From Aeromicrobium wangtongii (lineage in GTDB: Bacteria; Actinomycetota; Actinomycetes; Propionibacteriales; Nocardioidaceae): DNA of 64,000 bases. The stretch covers positions 310,001 to 374,000 of the forward strand of contig NZ_CP102173.1 of NCBI RefSeq assembly GCF_024584515.1. The letters are read 5' to 3'. Below, piece by piece: positions 25,889 to 34,254 of the stretch; position 1 is the stretch's first letter; each line of letters opens with the position of its first letter. The position numbers were made by a program, and so were the translations under genes. The notes below the pieces were generated by a model that worked only from the letters and a program-made list of their open reading frames with translations, searched no databases and was not told the DNA's origin.

Positions 25889-28195
25889 GTGACTGAAGCA
25901 GCCTCGCGCACCGTCCTGCACGGCCTCGACACGGTGGCCCTCGCCGCCACGACCCCTGATCAGTCACAGCCGTGGGCTGAGCTGGGTCTCAAGGCCGATG
26001 AGTACGACCGCATCCGGGAGATCCTCGGCCGGCGCCCGACCGGCGCCGAGCTGGCGATGTACTCGGTGATGTGGAGCGAGCACTGCTCCTACAAGTCCTC
26101 CAAGGTGCACCTCAAGAAGTTCGGCGACCTCCCGCAGGAGACCCCGCTGGGCCGGACGCTGGCCGGCATCGGTGAGAACGCCGGTGTCATCGACATCGGT
26201 CAGGGCTACGCCGTGACGTTCAAGGTCGAGTCGCACAACCACCCGTCGTACGTCGAGCCCTACCAGGGTGCCGCGACCGGCGTCGGCGGCATCGTGCGCG
26301 ACATCCTGGCGATGGGTGCGCGCCCGGTCGCGGTCATGGACCCGCTGCGCTTCGGACCGCTCGACGCCGACGACACCAAGCGCGTCATGCCCGGCATCGT
26401 GGCCGGTGTCGGTGGCTACGGCAACTGCCTGGGCCTGCCGAACATCGGCGGTGAGGTCGTCTTCGACGAGACCTACCTCGGCAACCCCCTCGTCAACGCC
26501 CTGTGCGTCGGCGTCCTGCGGCACGAGGACCTCCACCTGGCGTTCGCGTCCGGCGTGGGCAACAAGGTCGTCCTGTACGGCGCCCGCACGGGCGGCGACG
26601 GCATCGGCGGCGTGTCCGTGCTCGCGTCCGAGACCTTCGATGCTTCGACAGGCTCAACAACCGGGGGTCCGTCGAAGCGTCCGGCCGTGCAGGTCGGTGA
26701 CCCGTTCATGGAGAAGCTCCTGATCGAGTGCACGCTCGAGCTGTTCGCCGCCCAGGTCGTCAACGGCATCCAGGATCTCGGCGGCGCCGGACTGTCGTGC
26801 GCGACCAGCGAGCTCGCCTCGGCCGGCAGCGGCGGCATGCACGTCGAGCTGGACACCGTGCCGCTGCGCGACTCGACGCTCTCGCCCGAGGAGATCCTCA
26901 TGAGCGAGTCGCAGGAGCGCATGATGGCCGTCGTCGAGCCGCAGCACCTCGACGCCTTCATGGCGATCTGCGACAAGTGGGACGTCGAGGCGGTCGTGGT
27001 CGGCGAGGTCACCGACGGCGAGCACCTGGTCATCGACTGGCACGGCGAGACGGTTGTCGACGTGCCGCCGCGCTCGGTCGCCCACGACGGACCGACGTAC
27101 GACCGTCCCTATGCGCGTCCGTCCTGGCAGGACGCCCTGCAGGCCGATGCCGCCGAGCAGCTGGCACGTCCCGCCACCGGCGACGAGCTGCGCGATCAGC
27201 TGGTCGCGGTGGTCTCGTCGCCCAACATGGCCGACAAGTCGTGGGTCACCGACCAGTACGACCGCTACGTGCAGGGCAACACGGTCCTGGCGCAGCCCGA
27301 GGACGCCGGCGTCATCCGCATCGACGCCGACACGAACCTGGGTGTCGCGGTCTCGACCGACTGCAACGGCCGCTTCGCCAAGCTCGACCCCTACACGGGT
27401 GCCCAGCTGGCCCTGGCCGAGTCGTACCGCAACGTGGCCGTGACCGGCGCGCTGCCGCTGGCCGTGACCGACTGCCTCAACTTCGGCTCGCCGGAGAACC
27501 CCGACGTCATGTGGCAGTTCGAGCAGGCCACCCACGGGCTCAAGGACGCCTGCGAGGTGCTGGGCATCCCGGTCACCGGCGGCAACGTGTCGTTCTACAA
27601 CCAGACCGGCGAGACACCGATCCTGCCGACGCCCGTCGTCGGCGTGCTGGGGGTCATCGACGATGTCCGCCGGCGCGTCAAGCAGGGCTTCACGACCGAC
27701 GGCAGCCATGTGCTGGTGCTCGGCGAGACCCGCGAGGAGCTCTCCGGGTCGACGTGGGCCGATGTCGTCCACTCGCACCTGGGTGGCATGCCGCCCGTCG
27801 TCGACCTGGAGGCCGAGCGCGCGCTGGCCAGCCTGATGATCGAGGCGGCCGCCACGGGCGTCGTCGAGTCGGCCCACGACCTGTCCGACGGCGGACTGGC
27901 CGTCGCGCTGGCCGAGGCGTCCTTCCGTCACGGGGTCGGCGTCACGGTCGATCTCGACGATCCGTTCGTCGAGCTGTTCAGCGAGTCGTCCGCGCGTGCC
28001 ATGGTCGTCGTCGCGGAGGACCGCCACGAGGCGCTCGTGTCGCTGGCCGAGAAGCACGGGGTGGACCTCGCATCGGTCGGTCGCACGGGCGGCGACACGA
28101 TCGAGGTCGCCGGCCAGCTCAGCATCCCGGTCGCCGAGCTCAAGGCCGCCTGGCAGGCGACCCTGCCGGCAGTGCTCGGCGCGCAGCTGGCCTAG
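25889..28195 (+). CDS. purL: FGAM synthase subunit PurL (small type)
   Basis: PurL uses ATP and ammonia from PurQ to turn FGAR into FGAM. The 768-residue length is that of the small PurL that needs PurS and PurQ. Landmarks are [20 protein letters not shown] (N terminus), the HNHPS motif in [53 protein letters not shown] and a second AIR-synthetase-like half with [15 protein letters not shown]. Residues about 251-262 (SVLASETFD, then [11 protein letters not shown], then [11 protein letters not shown]) carry roughly ten extra residues relative to the usual ETF-DxxxPxKRPxVQ sequence. They are encoded by a palindromic repeat element at 26642-26678. The frame is intact, so the protein is probably functional. 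Confidence 0.96.
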   Translation: MTEAASRTVLHGLDTVALAATTPDQSQPWAELGLKADEYDRIREILGRRPTGAELAMYSVMWSEHCSYKSSKVHLKKFGDLPQETPLGRTLAGIGENAGVIDIGQGYAVTFKVESHNHPSYVEPYQGAATGVGGIVRDILAMGARPVAVMDPLRFGPLDADDTKRVMPGIVAGVGGYGNCLGLPNIGGEVVFDETYLGNPLVNALCVGVLRHEDLHLAFASGVGNKVVLYGARTGGDGIGGVSVLASETFDASTGSTTGGPSKRPAVQVGDPFMEKLLIECTLELFAAQVVNGIQDLGGAGLSCATSELASAGSGGMHVELDTVPLRDSTLSPEEILMSESQERMMAVVEPQHLDAFMAICDKWDVEAVVVGEVTDGEHLVIDWHGETVVDVPPRSVAHDGPTYDRPYARPSWQDALQADAAEQLARPATGDELRDQLVAVVSSPNMADKSWVTDQYDRYVQGNTVLAQPEDAGVIRIDADTNLGVAVSTDCNGRFAKLDPYTGAQLALAESYRNVAVTGALPLAVTDCLNFGSPENPDVMWQFEQATHGLKDACEVLGIPVTGGNVSFYNQTGETPILPTPVVGVLGVIDDVRRRVKQGFTTDGSHVLVLGETREELSGSTWADVVHSHLGGMPPVVDLEAERALASLMIEAAATGVVESAHDLSDGGLAVALAEASFRHGVGVTVDLDDPFVELFSESSARAMVVVAEDRHEALVSLAEKHGVDLASVGRTGGDTIEVAGQLSIPVAELKAAWQATLPAVLGAQLA
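26642..26678. repeat. Palindromic repeat element inside purL
   Basis: GCTTCGAC (26642-26649) and GTCGAAGC (26671-26678) are perfect inverted 8-mers around a CAGGCTCAAC-type centre. From memory, TTCGACAGGCTCAACNACCGG-like sequences are dispersed, mostly intergenic, repeats in many actinobacteria. Here one sits in frame in purL. Confidence 0.7.
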
Positions 28196-28197
28196 CC

Positions 28198-28548
28198 ATG
28201 GCGCGCTACACGCCCCTGACGCACGAGGAGTTCGCGCAGATCTGCGCCCGCCTCGACGCAGGGGAGCCGACGCGGGCCGATCTGAAGGCGGCCACCAAGC
28301 ACCTGGCGGCCCTGCTGGTGCAGAAGGCGCCGGGGGCGAGCGTCGAGGTGCGCATCCCCCCGTTCGCTGCTGTCCAGGTCATCGCCGGCGCCCGGCACAC
28401 CCGGGGCACGCCACCGGCGGTCGTCGAGATGGACGCCGCGACGTGGATCGCCCTGGGACGCGGGCGGCTGCAGTGGGCGGATGCGAAGGTCAGGGCGTCG
28501 GGGGAGCGGTCGGACCTGTCACCGCTGCTGCCGCTGGACGTGGCCTGA
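28198..28548 (+). CDS. Sterol-carrier-family (SCP2-like) small protein
   Basis: The 116-residue protein matches the actinobacterial 'sterol carrier family protein' often found next to purL/purF (Rv0807-like). It has an N-terminal helical region ([19 protein letters not shown]) followed by SCP2-like strands [37 protein letters not shown] and a short C terminus. The SCP2 fold can bind hydrophobic ligands; no ligand is known here. The ATG is 2 bases after the purL stop, so it is translated from the purL message. Confidence 0.75.
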   Translation: MARYTPLTHEEFAQICARLDAGEPTRADLKAATKHLAALLVQKAPGASVEVRIPPFAAVQVIAGARHTRGTPPAVVEMDAATWIALGRGRLQWADAKVRASGERSDLSPLLPLDVA

Positions 28549-28552
28549 CGGG

Positions 28553-29275
28553 TCACCGCACCGCTGCGAGGGCCCGCTCCGGGTAGTTCGTGGTCACCAT
28601 CCACACGGACGCATCGTTCATCCACCGATCGAGCTCGGCAGGGCGGTCGACGGTCCACACCAGCAGCGGGAGACCGCGTCGTCGGGCGTAGCTGCGCAAC
28701 GACCACCGGGCCAGAGCCTTGTGGGAGACCACCAGGTTGGCGTGGCTGAGCCGGATGCGTGTGCGCGGAAACGCGGCCTCGAGGCGGACGAGCCGGCGAC
28801 GCCACGGCCGGCCGTCCCATGAGCGGGGACTCGATGACAGCCCCACCAGGAGCCCGGGCGCGTTCTCGCGCGACCACGCCACGATGCGGCGGACCGTGGA
28901 GTCCTCCGCCGTCGTGATGATGACGTCGTCGGCGCCGAGCGTCGCCACGACGTGCTGCACCAGGTCCAGCGCCCGGTGGCGCACCTTGAGGTCGACATGG
29001 GCCTTGATCCGTCCGCGGATCAGGGTCAGCACCTCGTCGAGCGTCACGAGCGCCGTCTCGGTGAGCTGGTCGTGGCGGTGCCCCGCGATCGAGCGGGCCG
29101 TCCCGTCGGACAGCTCGTCGTCGTGGAAGACGACCGGCACACCGTCGGCGGTGAGGCGGACGTCGAACTCGACGTAGTCGCAGCCCATCGCGATCGCCTG
29201 CTCGAAGGCGGCCAGCGTGTTCTGCGAGGAATGATCGTCTGCCGCGCCACCGCGGTGGGCCGAGATCAGGACCAC
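28553..29275 (-). CDS. Glycerophosphodiester phosphodiesterase family protein
   Basis: The 240-residue GDPD-fold enzyme hydrolyses glycerophosphodiesters to glycerol-3-phosphate and an alcohol. Conserved residues are clear: [21 protein letters not shown] (catalytic His and the E/N cluster), then [22 protein letters not shown] (metal-binding Glu-x-Asp and second catalytic His), and KAHVDLKV. The end has [26 protein letters not shown], with the usual T-N-P. There is no signal peptide, so it is cytoplasmic. The GTG start is 7 bases after the stop of the DUF1906 gene on the same strand, which suggests an operon with the two secreted proteins. Confidence 0.88.
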   Translation of the reverse strand: MVLISAHRGGAADDHSSQNTLAAFEQAIAMGCDYVEFDVRLTADGVPVVFHDDELSDGTARSIAGHRHDQLTETALVTLDEVLTLIRGRIKAHVDLKVRHRALDLVQHVVATLGADDVIITTAEDSTVRRIVAWSRENAPGLLVGLSSSPRSWDGRPWRRRLVRLEAAFPRTRIRLSHANLVVSHKALARWSLRSYARRRGLPLLVWTVDRPAELDRWMNDASVWMVTTNYPERALAAVR

Positions 29276-29281
29276 GTGCGT

Positions 29282-30592
29282 CTAGGCGGTCTGCCCGCGC
29301 TGGAGCTCGGCCCAGACGCTGGCCTCGGTGGTCGTGTAGCCCGGCAGGCCGCGGGACCGGCGGTAGGCCTGGACGGCCTTGACCGTCGACGAGTCGTAGA
29401 CGCCGGTCAGCCGAGGCCTCGCACCCGCCGCCACCAGGGAACGCTGCAGGCGCCACACCGACGGGCCGACCGAACCCTGCTTGAGCACGCGCGGGTTGCG
29501 TCCGCCCGACAGCAGGGCCGTCCACGTGGCCCGCGTCGCCGTGCCCGTGGGCCCCCAGCCGAGCGAGGCGCGGAAGGCATCGACGGCCCGGGCTGTGCCG
29601 ATGCCGTAGTGCTGGTCGACCGAGGACAGGACCCCGCGGCGGCGCAGCAGGCACTCCAGGGTCTTGACCTGCGGCCCCTTCGACCCGATCTTGAGCGTCG
29701 CGTACCGGGTGAAGGTCTGCTTGACGCCGCACAGCGTGGGCGTCTTGCCGGGACGAGAGCCCTTGCCGACGTCGAGGTAGTTCTTGTCGATCAGCACGGA
29801 CGCCCCGCCGTAGGCGACGGTCGTGTCGAGCTGGTACTGGTGGATGCGCTGCTTCTTCCAGCCGCTGTTGGACAGGTACGGCCCACCCTTGGTGTCGGCC
29901 TTGCCGTTGCCCCACGCGATCCACATCTGGTCAGGCGCCCGGAATCCCTTCCGCCCGGACCGGCGGGCCTGGTCGACGGCCTGGATCGCGGCGGAGCCGC
30001 TGGAGTAGAGCCCCGACTTGTAGCCCTTGCCGTGCAGGTACCGCGTCCAGGCGTCGACGAACTCCAGCACGATGCGGTCGCACTTCGCGGTGCGCGAGTA
30101 CCACTCGATGTCCAGGTACGACACGCTGCGCTTGCCGAATCCGTACCTCTTGAGGGCGGCGATGGTCTCCCGGGCCTCGGTCCGCGCCTGCTGGCGCGCG
30201 GTCTTGGCGCTGTTGGACATCTTCGGCTTCTGCACCGAGCTCTTGGGGTTGTTCGCGAAGCAGGGAGCCTGGCGGCCGACGTGGATGGGCAGGAAGCGCC
30301 AGCCGTTGCGGGCGTTCTGGGCGACCCACTGCGGGCTCAGGTTGGGCTGCTTGTCGTCGCCGCAGAACCGAGAGATGCCCGAGATGTAGATGCCGACGGC
30401 GCTGAACGGGGATGTGAGGTTCCAGGCGTCCATCGTGGCCTGGTCGGGTGCGACGCAGGTGTCGAAGCCGTGACCCGTGAAGCTGCCCGGGGCCGATGGC
30501 CTCGCGGCCTGCGCGGGTGAGGACATCAGGACCGAGGCGATGAGCCCGATCCCCAGTCCGACGAGCGTGAGCCGAGAGGTCCGAGAAGGCAT
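29282..30592 (-). CDS. Secreted DUF1906 (Rv2525c-like) glycoside-hydrolase-like protein with two peptidoglycan-binding domains
   Basis: The 436-residue exported protein has a signal peptide of about 29 residues (cleavage after SPAQA). The DUF1906 domain begins TGHGFDTCVAPDQATMDAWN and contains FSAVGIYISG, SVSYLDIEWYS and SGLYSSGSAAI; the acidic DIEW pair is the likely active site of this GH25-like barrel. Two PG_binding_1 domains follow: LKIGSKGPQVKTLECLLRRR and VLKQGSVGPSVWRLQRSLVA. It probably binds or modifies the cell wall. A near-identical paralog lies just upstream at 30626. A TAGCCT box is 7 bases before the ATG. Confidence 0.87.
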   Translation of the reverse strand: MPSRTSRLTLVGLGIGLIASVLMSSPAQAARPSAPGSFTGHGFDTCVAPDQATMDAWNLTSPFSAVGIYISGISRFCGDDKQPNLSPQWVAQNARNGWRFLPIHVGRQAPCFANNPKSSVQKPKMSNSAKTARQQARTEARETIAALKRYGFGKRSVSYLDIEWYSRTAKCDRIVLEFVDAWTRYLHGKGYKSGLYSSGSAAIQAVDQARRSGRKGFRAPDQMWIAWGNGKADTKGGPYLSNSGWKKQRIHQYQLDTTVAYGGASVLIDKNYLDVGKGSRPGKTPTLCGVKQTFTRYATLKIGSKGPQVKTLECLLRRRGVLSSVDQHYGIGTARAVDAFRASLGWGPTGTATRATWTALLSGGRNPRVLKQGSVGPSVWRLQRSLVAAGARPRLTGVYDSSTVKAVQAYRRSRGLPGYTTTEASVWAELQRGQTA

Positions 30593-30599
30593 GACCTCG

Positions 30600-30605
30600 A
30601 GGCTA
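30600..30605 (-). promoter_or_regulatory. -10 box of the 29282-30592 gene
   Basis: TAGCCT on the minus strand lies 7 bases before the ATG at 30592, which suggests that this copy has its own leaderless promoter in the 33-base gap after its paralog. Confidence 0.4.
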
Positions 30606-30625
30606 CGTCGTCCGGCAGGGGTTTG

Positions 30626-31975
30626 TCAGGCCGTCCGGCCCCGCTGCAGCTGCGCCCACACCGTCTTGTCGGTCGTCGTGTACCCGCTGAGCTTGCGAGC
30701 CTTGCGGTAGGCCTGGACGGCCTTGACCGTCTTGGCGTCGTAGACGCCGCTGAAGCCCGGCTTGAGCCCGGCCGCGGTCAGCGCACGCTGCAGGCGCCAG
30801 ACCGACTGACCCACCGATCCCTGCTTGAGCACACGGGGATTCGTCCCGCGGGCGAGCAGGGCCGTCCACGTCGCGCGGTTCGTGGTGCCGGAGGTGCCCA
30901 GGCCCTTGGCGCGGCGGAACTTCTTGACCGCCTTGGCGGTGCCGGTGCCGTACTTGGTGTCGACCGTCTTGAGGTAGCCCTGGTTCTTGAGCAGGCACTC
31001 CAGCGCCGTGACCTCGCGCCGCTTCGCGCCGACCTTGAGCGTCGGGTAGCTGGTGAACGAGCGGGTGTGGCCGCACGGCTTGGACTGCCTGACCGCGACC
31101 GAGCCCCGGCCCACGTCCAGGAAGTTCTTGTCGATGGTCAGCGTCTTTCCGCCGTGCTTGACGTTGATGTCGTTGTGGTACTGGTGGATGCGCTGGTGAT
31201 TGGTCCAGCCGCTGTCGGACAGGTACGGCCCGCCCTTGGTGTCGGCCTTCTTGTTGACCCAGGCGTTCCACATGTGATCGGGCAGCGTGAAACCGGGCCG
31301 TCCGGCGAGGCGGGCCTCGTCGACGAGCTTGATGGCGGCCGAGCCGCTGGAGTACAGACCCGACAGGTAACCCTGTGCGTGCAGGTGCTCGGTCCAGGCG
31401 TCGATGAACTCCAGGACGATGGTGTCGCAGGCGGCCGTCCGGGCGTACCACTCGATGTCGAGGTAGGAGACGCTGCCGGCGCCGAAGCCGTACTTGCGCA
31501 GGGCGGCGATGGTCTCCTGCGCCTCGGCCACGGCCTGGGTGCGGGCCGTCGCGACGCTGGAGGACATCTTCTTCTTCTGGACCCGGCTGGCCGGGTTGTT
31601 CTTGAAGCACGGCGACTGGCGTCCGACATGGATCGGCATGAACCGCCAGCCGTTGTTGGCATTGCGCTGGACCCACGTCCGGCTCAGGTTGGTCTGGTAC
31701 TTGTCGCCGCAGTAGCGCGAGCTGCCCGAGACGTAGATGCCGATCGCGCTGAACGGCGAGGTCAGGTTCCAGGTGTCCATCGTGGACTGGTTCGGCGCGA
31801 CGCACGTGTCGAAGCCGTGACCCGTGAAGTCACCGGGGGCCTGGGGCGTCGCCGCCTGGGCAGGCATGGCGAGCAGGACGGACGCGGCGAGACCGGTGAA
31901 CAGACCGGCGACGAGCAGCCGGGTGGAGGACCGGCGGGCAGAAGACCGCACGTGGGGAAGGACAGGCAGACGCAT
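30626..31975 (-). CDS. Secreted DUF1906 protein with two peptidoglycan-binding domains, paralog
   Basis: The 449-residue protein has an N-terminal RSSARRSSTR basic region and a signal peptide cleaved after MPAQA (about residue 41). The DUF1906 domain starts TGHGFDTCVAPNQSTMDTWN and contains SVSYLDIEWYARTAACDTIV. Two PG_binding_1 domains follow (LKVGAKRREVTALECLLKNQ; VLKQGSVGQSVWRLQRALTA). It is strongly similar to the gene at 29282 along its whole length, so the pair is a tandem duplication. I take the ATG at 31975, with a TACCCT box 7 bases upstream (31983-31988). An upstream in-frame start at 32011 would overlap that box. Confidence 0.87.
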   Translation of the reverse strand: MRLPVLPHVRSSARRSSTRLLVAGLFTGLAASVLLAMPAQAATPQAPGDFTGHGFDTCVAPNQSTMDTWNLTSPFSAIGIYVSGSSRYCGDKYQTNLSRTWVQRNANNGWRFMPIHVGRQSPCFKNNPASRVQKKKMSSSVATARTQAVAEAQETIAALRKYGFGAGSVSYLDIEWYARTAACDTIVLEFIDAWTEHLHAQGYLSGLYSSGSAAIKLVDEARLAGRPGFTLPDHMWNAWVNKKADTKGGPYLSDSGWTNHQRIHQYHNDINVKHGGKTLTIDKNFLDVGRGSVAVRQSKPCGHTRSFTSYPTLKVGAKRREVTALECLLKNQGYLKTVDTKYGTGTAKAVKKFRRAKGLGTSGTTNRATWTALLARGTNPRVLKQGSVGQSVWRLQRALTAAGLKPGFSGVYDAKTVKAVQAYRKARKLSGYTTTDKTVWAQLQRGRTA

Positions 31976-31982
31976 GGGCCCG

Positions 31983-31988
31983 AGGGTA
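31983..31988 (-). promoter_or_regulatory. -10 box of the 30626-31975 gene
   Basis: TACCCT on the minus strand lies 7 bases before the ATG at 31975. It would drive both DUF1906 genes and possibly the GDPD gene. Confidence 0.4.
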
Positions 31989-32114
31989 CGTCGTGGCGAG
32001 ATGTGTGTCACGGCCGCATGGGGTCAGGGAAGACAATCTGGGCGGTTGTGGCTAGGCTCGATCCAGCGCGGCCCCGGTCCCTCCCCTGGATGATCGGGGT
32101 CGCGTCCTGTCTGC

Positions 32115-33677
32115 TCAGACCTGCCGGGCGCTGTCCCCCCAGTACGGCTTGCGGAGCTCACGCTTGAGGATCTTGCCCGACGGATTGCGTGGCAGCGCCT
32201 CGACGACGTCGATCGAGGCGGGAACCTTGAAGCCGGCGAGGCGCTCGCGGGCGAAGGCGATCAGCTCGGCGGCGGAGGCCGACTGGTCGGGCTTGAAGGC
32301 CACGACCGCCTTGACCGTCTCGCCCCAGCGGTCGTCGGGCACGCCGATGATCGCGATCTCGGCCACCGCGGGGTGCTCGGCCAGCACCCGCTCCACCTCG
32401 GGGGAGTAGACGTTCTCGCCACCGGTGATGATCATGTCCTTGAGGCGGTCCTCGATGAACAAGAAGCCGTCCTCGTCGACGCGTCCCAGGTCGCCGGTCC
32501 GGACCCAGCCGTCCTCGGTGATGAGCTCCGCGGTGGCGTCCGGTCGGCCGAGATAGCCGATCGTGGCCTGCGGGGTGCGGAACCACACCTCGCCCGATGC
32601 CCCGGTGGGGACGTCTCGCAGCGTCGTGGGGTCCACGATGCGCATCTCGGCCTTGGGCACGGGAAGCCCCGCCGAGACGAGTCGTTCAGGATGATCGGGG
32701 TCGCGGTGCGCGGCGTCGTCGAGCACCGTGATGACGCCGCCGAACTCGGTCATCCCGTAGACCTGCTGGAACTCGGTGTCCGGCCACGCCTCCAGCGCGG
32801 CGCGCAGGACCGGTGGGGGCATCGGCGCCGCGCCGTAGCCGACTGCCTTGAGGCGTCCGAACAGCGCCATGGCCTGTGGGCCGGCCGCCACGAGCGCCGC
32901 GATGACCGCCGGCACCAGGAAGGCGTGGGTGCAGCCGGCCATGATGCCGCCGGCCATGAGCGTCGCGTCGACCTCGCTGACGATGTAGGCCGGCACGCCG
33001 AGCGCCGGACCGAGCAGGGCGTACGACGCTCCGCCGACGTGGAACATCGGCATCGCCACCAGCATCATGTCGCCATCGGTGTAGGTCGTGTCGCCCGAGC
33101 CGTTGAGGCTGTGCTCGATCATGGCGTGCTGGGTCAGCTGGACGCCCTTGGGCCGTCCGGTCGTCCCGGAGCTGTACATCACGACGCACACGTCCTCCGG
33201 CGAGACATCGTCCTGGCGGTCGGTGGCGGGGCCGGCAGCCAGCCAGGCGTCGTACTCGTCGTGCTCGCCACCGACCACGACGATCCGCTCGACGTGCTCC
33301 AGCCGGTCGCGCACCAGCTCGAGCTGGTCCGCCAGGTGGTGCCCGACGAACAGGACCCGCGCGCCGCAGTCGTTGATGACGTAGTCGAGCTCATCGCCGG
33401 CGAGGCGCCAGTTCACCACGGTCGTCGCGACGCCCAGCAGGGAGCCGCCGAGCAGGACCTGCAGGATCGCGGGGTTGTTCTTGTCCAGGAAGGCGACCCG
33501 GTCGCCCCGGTGGACGCCCTCGGCCTGCAGCGCCCCGGCCGCATGACGGACCGACTCCCAGGCCTGCGACCACGTCCACCGCCGCTCACCGAAGACCCAG
33601 CACAGGTCATCGGGGCGTTCCGCGGCGCGAGCGGCCAGGAAGTCGGGCAGGAACGTGGCGGCGGGCGTGGTGCTCAT
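32115..33677 (-). CDS. Acyl-CoA ligase / fatty-acid-CoA synthetase (ANL superfamily)
   Basis: The 520-residue adenylate-forming ligase has a P-loop MYSSGTTGRPKGVQLTQHAM near residue 170. Other landmarks are VYGMTEFGG near residue 310, GWVRTGDLGRVDEDGFLFIE near 400, RLKDMIITGGENVYSPEVE and the catalytic lysine in [17 protein letters not shown]. It is only moderately like the ligase at 11815. The longer C terminus and GMTEFGG motif fit FadD-type short/medium-chain ligases. I take the ATG at 33677 because a GGAG site lies 7 bases upstream; an in-frame ATG at 33707 would extend into the promoter. The acyl substrate is unknown. Confidence 0.86.
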   Translation of the reverse strand: MSTTPAATFLPDFLAARAAERPDDLCWVFGERRWTWSQAWESVRHAAGALQAEGVHRGDRVAFLDKNNPAILQVLLGGSLLGVATTVVNWRLAGDELDYVINDCGARVLFVGHHLADQLELVRDRLEHVERIVVVGGEHDEYDAWLAAGPATDRQDDVSPEDVCVVMYSSGTTGRPKGVQLTQHAMIEHSLNGSGDTTYTDGDMMLVAMPMFHVGGASYALLGPALGVPAYIVSEVDATLMAGGIMAGCTHAFLVPAVIAALVAAGPQAMALFGRLKAVGYGAAPMPPPVLRAALEAWPDTEFQQVYGMTEFGGVITVLDDAAHRDPDHPERLVSAGLPVPKAEMRIVDPTTLRDVPTGASGEVWFRTPQATIGYLGRPDATAELITEDGWVRTGDLGRVDEDGFLFIEDRLKDMIITGGENVYSPEVERVLAEHPAVAEIAIIGVPDDRWGETVKAVVAFKPDQSASAAELIAFARERLAGFKVPASIDVVEALPRNPSGKILKRELRKPYWGDSARQV

Positions 33678-33735
33678 GGCGGCTCCAGATACTGTGATGT
33701 GGGTCACGTCACAGTAGCGGGGTGGAGTGTCCGCG

Positions 33736-34185
33736 TCAGCCCTCCAGCGTCTGCGCGATGCGGTCGAGGGTCTTGTTCATGTCGTTCTTGGTCTTGCCGG
33801 CCATCTTGCTGCGCTTGAGCAGGAAGCCCTGCTTGTCCTGCGAGAGGTCCCACGTCTCGCGGACGATCGTTCCGTCGGTGGTCGGCTCGAGCTCGTACCG
33901 CCACACGCGTCCGCCGATGAGGCCCTTGAGCCCGGTGGTCTTCCAGGCGATCCGGCGATCCGGCTCGAACTCGACCACCGTGTTGGACGTCGAGTACGGG
34001 ATGCCCATGTGCATCGACATCCCGAAGGTCGTGCCCAGGCTCAGCGGCTGGGAGTCCTGCCGCGTGCCGCGGACGGAGCCGGAGCCGTCGAACTGGCTGT
34101 GCTTGGCGGCATCCGCGAGCAGGGCGAAGATCTGGGCGGGCGCGGCCTTGATGGTGCGCTGGACCGTGATGGCGTCGGAAGTCAT
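33736..34185 (-). CDS. SRPBCC-family lipid/ligand-binding protein
   Basis: This 149-residue protein has the START-like SRPBCC pattern: N-terminal VQRTIKAAPAQIFALLADAAKH, then FGMSMHMGIPYSTSNTVVEFEPDRRIAWKTT and a long C-terminal helix (KNDMNKTLDRIAQTLEG). The YSTSNTVVEFEPDRRIAWK strand pair is typical of polyketide-cyclase/dehydrase-like SRPBCC proteins. The cavity would hold a hydrophobic ligand. A TAGGGT box lies 6 bases before the ATG. It is divergent from purF, with the two start codons 69 bases apart. Confidence 0.8.
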   Translation of the reverse strand: MTSDAITVQRTIKAAPAQIFALLADAAKHSQFDGSGSVRGTRQDSQPLSLGTTFGMSMHMGIPYSTSNTVVEFEPDRRIAWKTTGLKGLIGGRVWRYELEPTTDGTIVRETWDLSQDKQGFLLKRSKMAGKTKNDMNKTLDRIAQTLEG

Positions 34186-34191
34186 CGACCC

Positions 34192-34197
34192 ACCCTA
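34192..34197 (-). promoter_or_regulatory. -10 box of the SRPBCC gene
   Basis: TAGGGT on the minus strand lies 6 bases before the ATG at 34185, a leaderless arrangement. Confidence 0.45.
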
Positions 34198-34241
34198 GGG
34201 GAGATGGCACCCAAGATTGGGTCGAGCGACACGGCCGCCCC

Positions 34242-34247
34242 TACACT
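34242..34247 (+). promoter_or_regulatory. -10 box of the purFM promoter
   Basis: TACACT lies 7 bases before the GTG of purF with no Shine-Dalgarno. It is the same architecture as the other purine promoters. Confidence 0.5.
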
Positions 34248-34254
34248 TGAGCAC

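Noticed and set aside
29822-29944. Possible frameshift or pseudogene in the DUF1906 pair because of open frames in the other strand
   Set aside because: Both genes are intact from signal peptide to the last peptidoglycan-binding repeat; the other frames are shadows.
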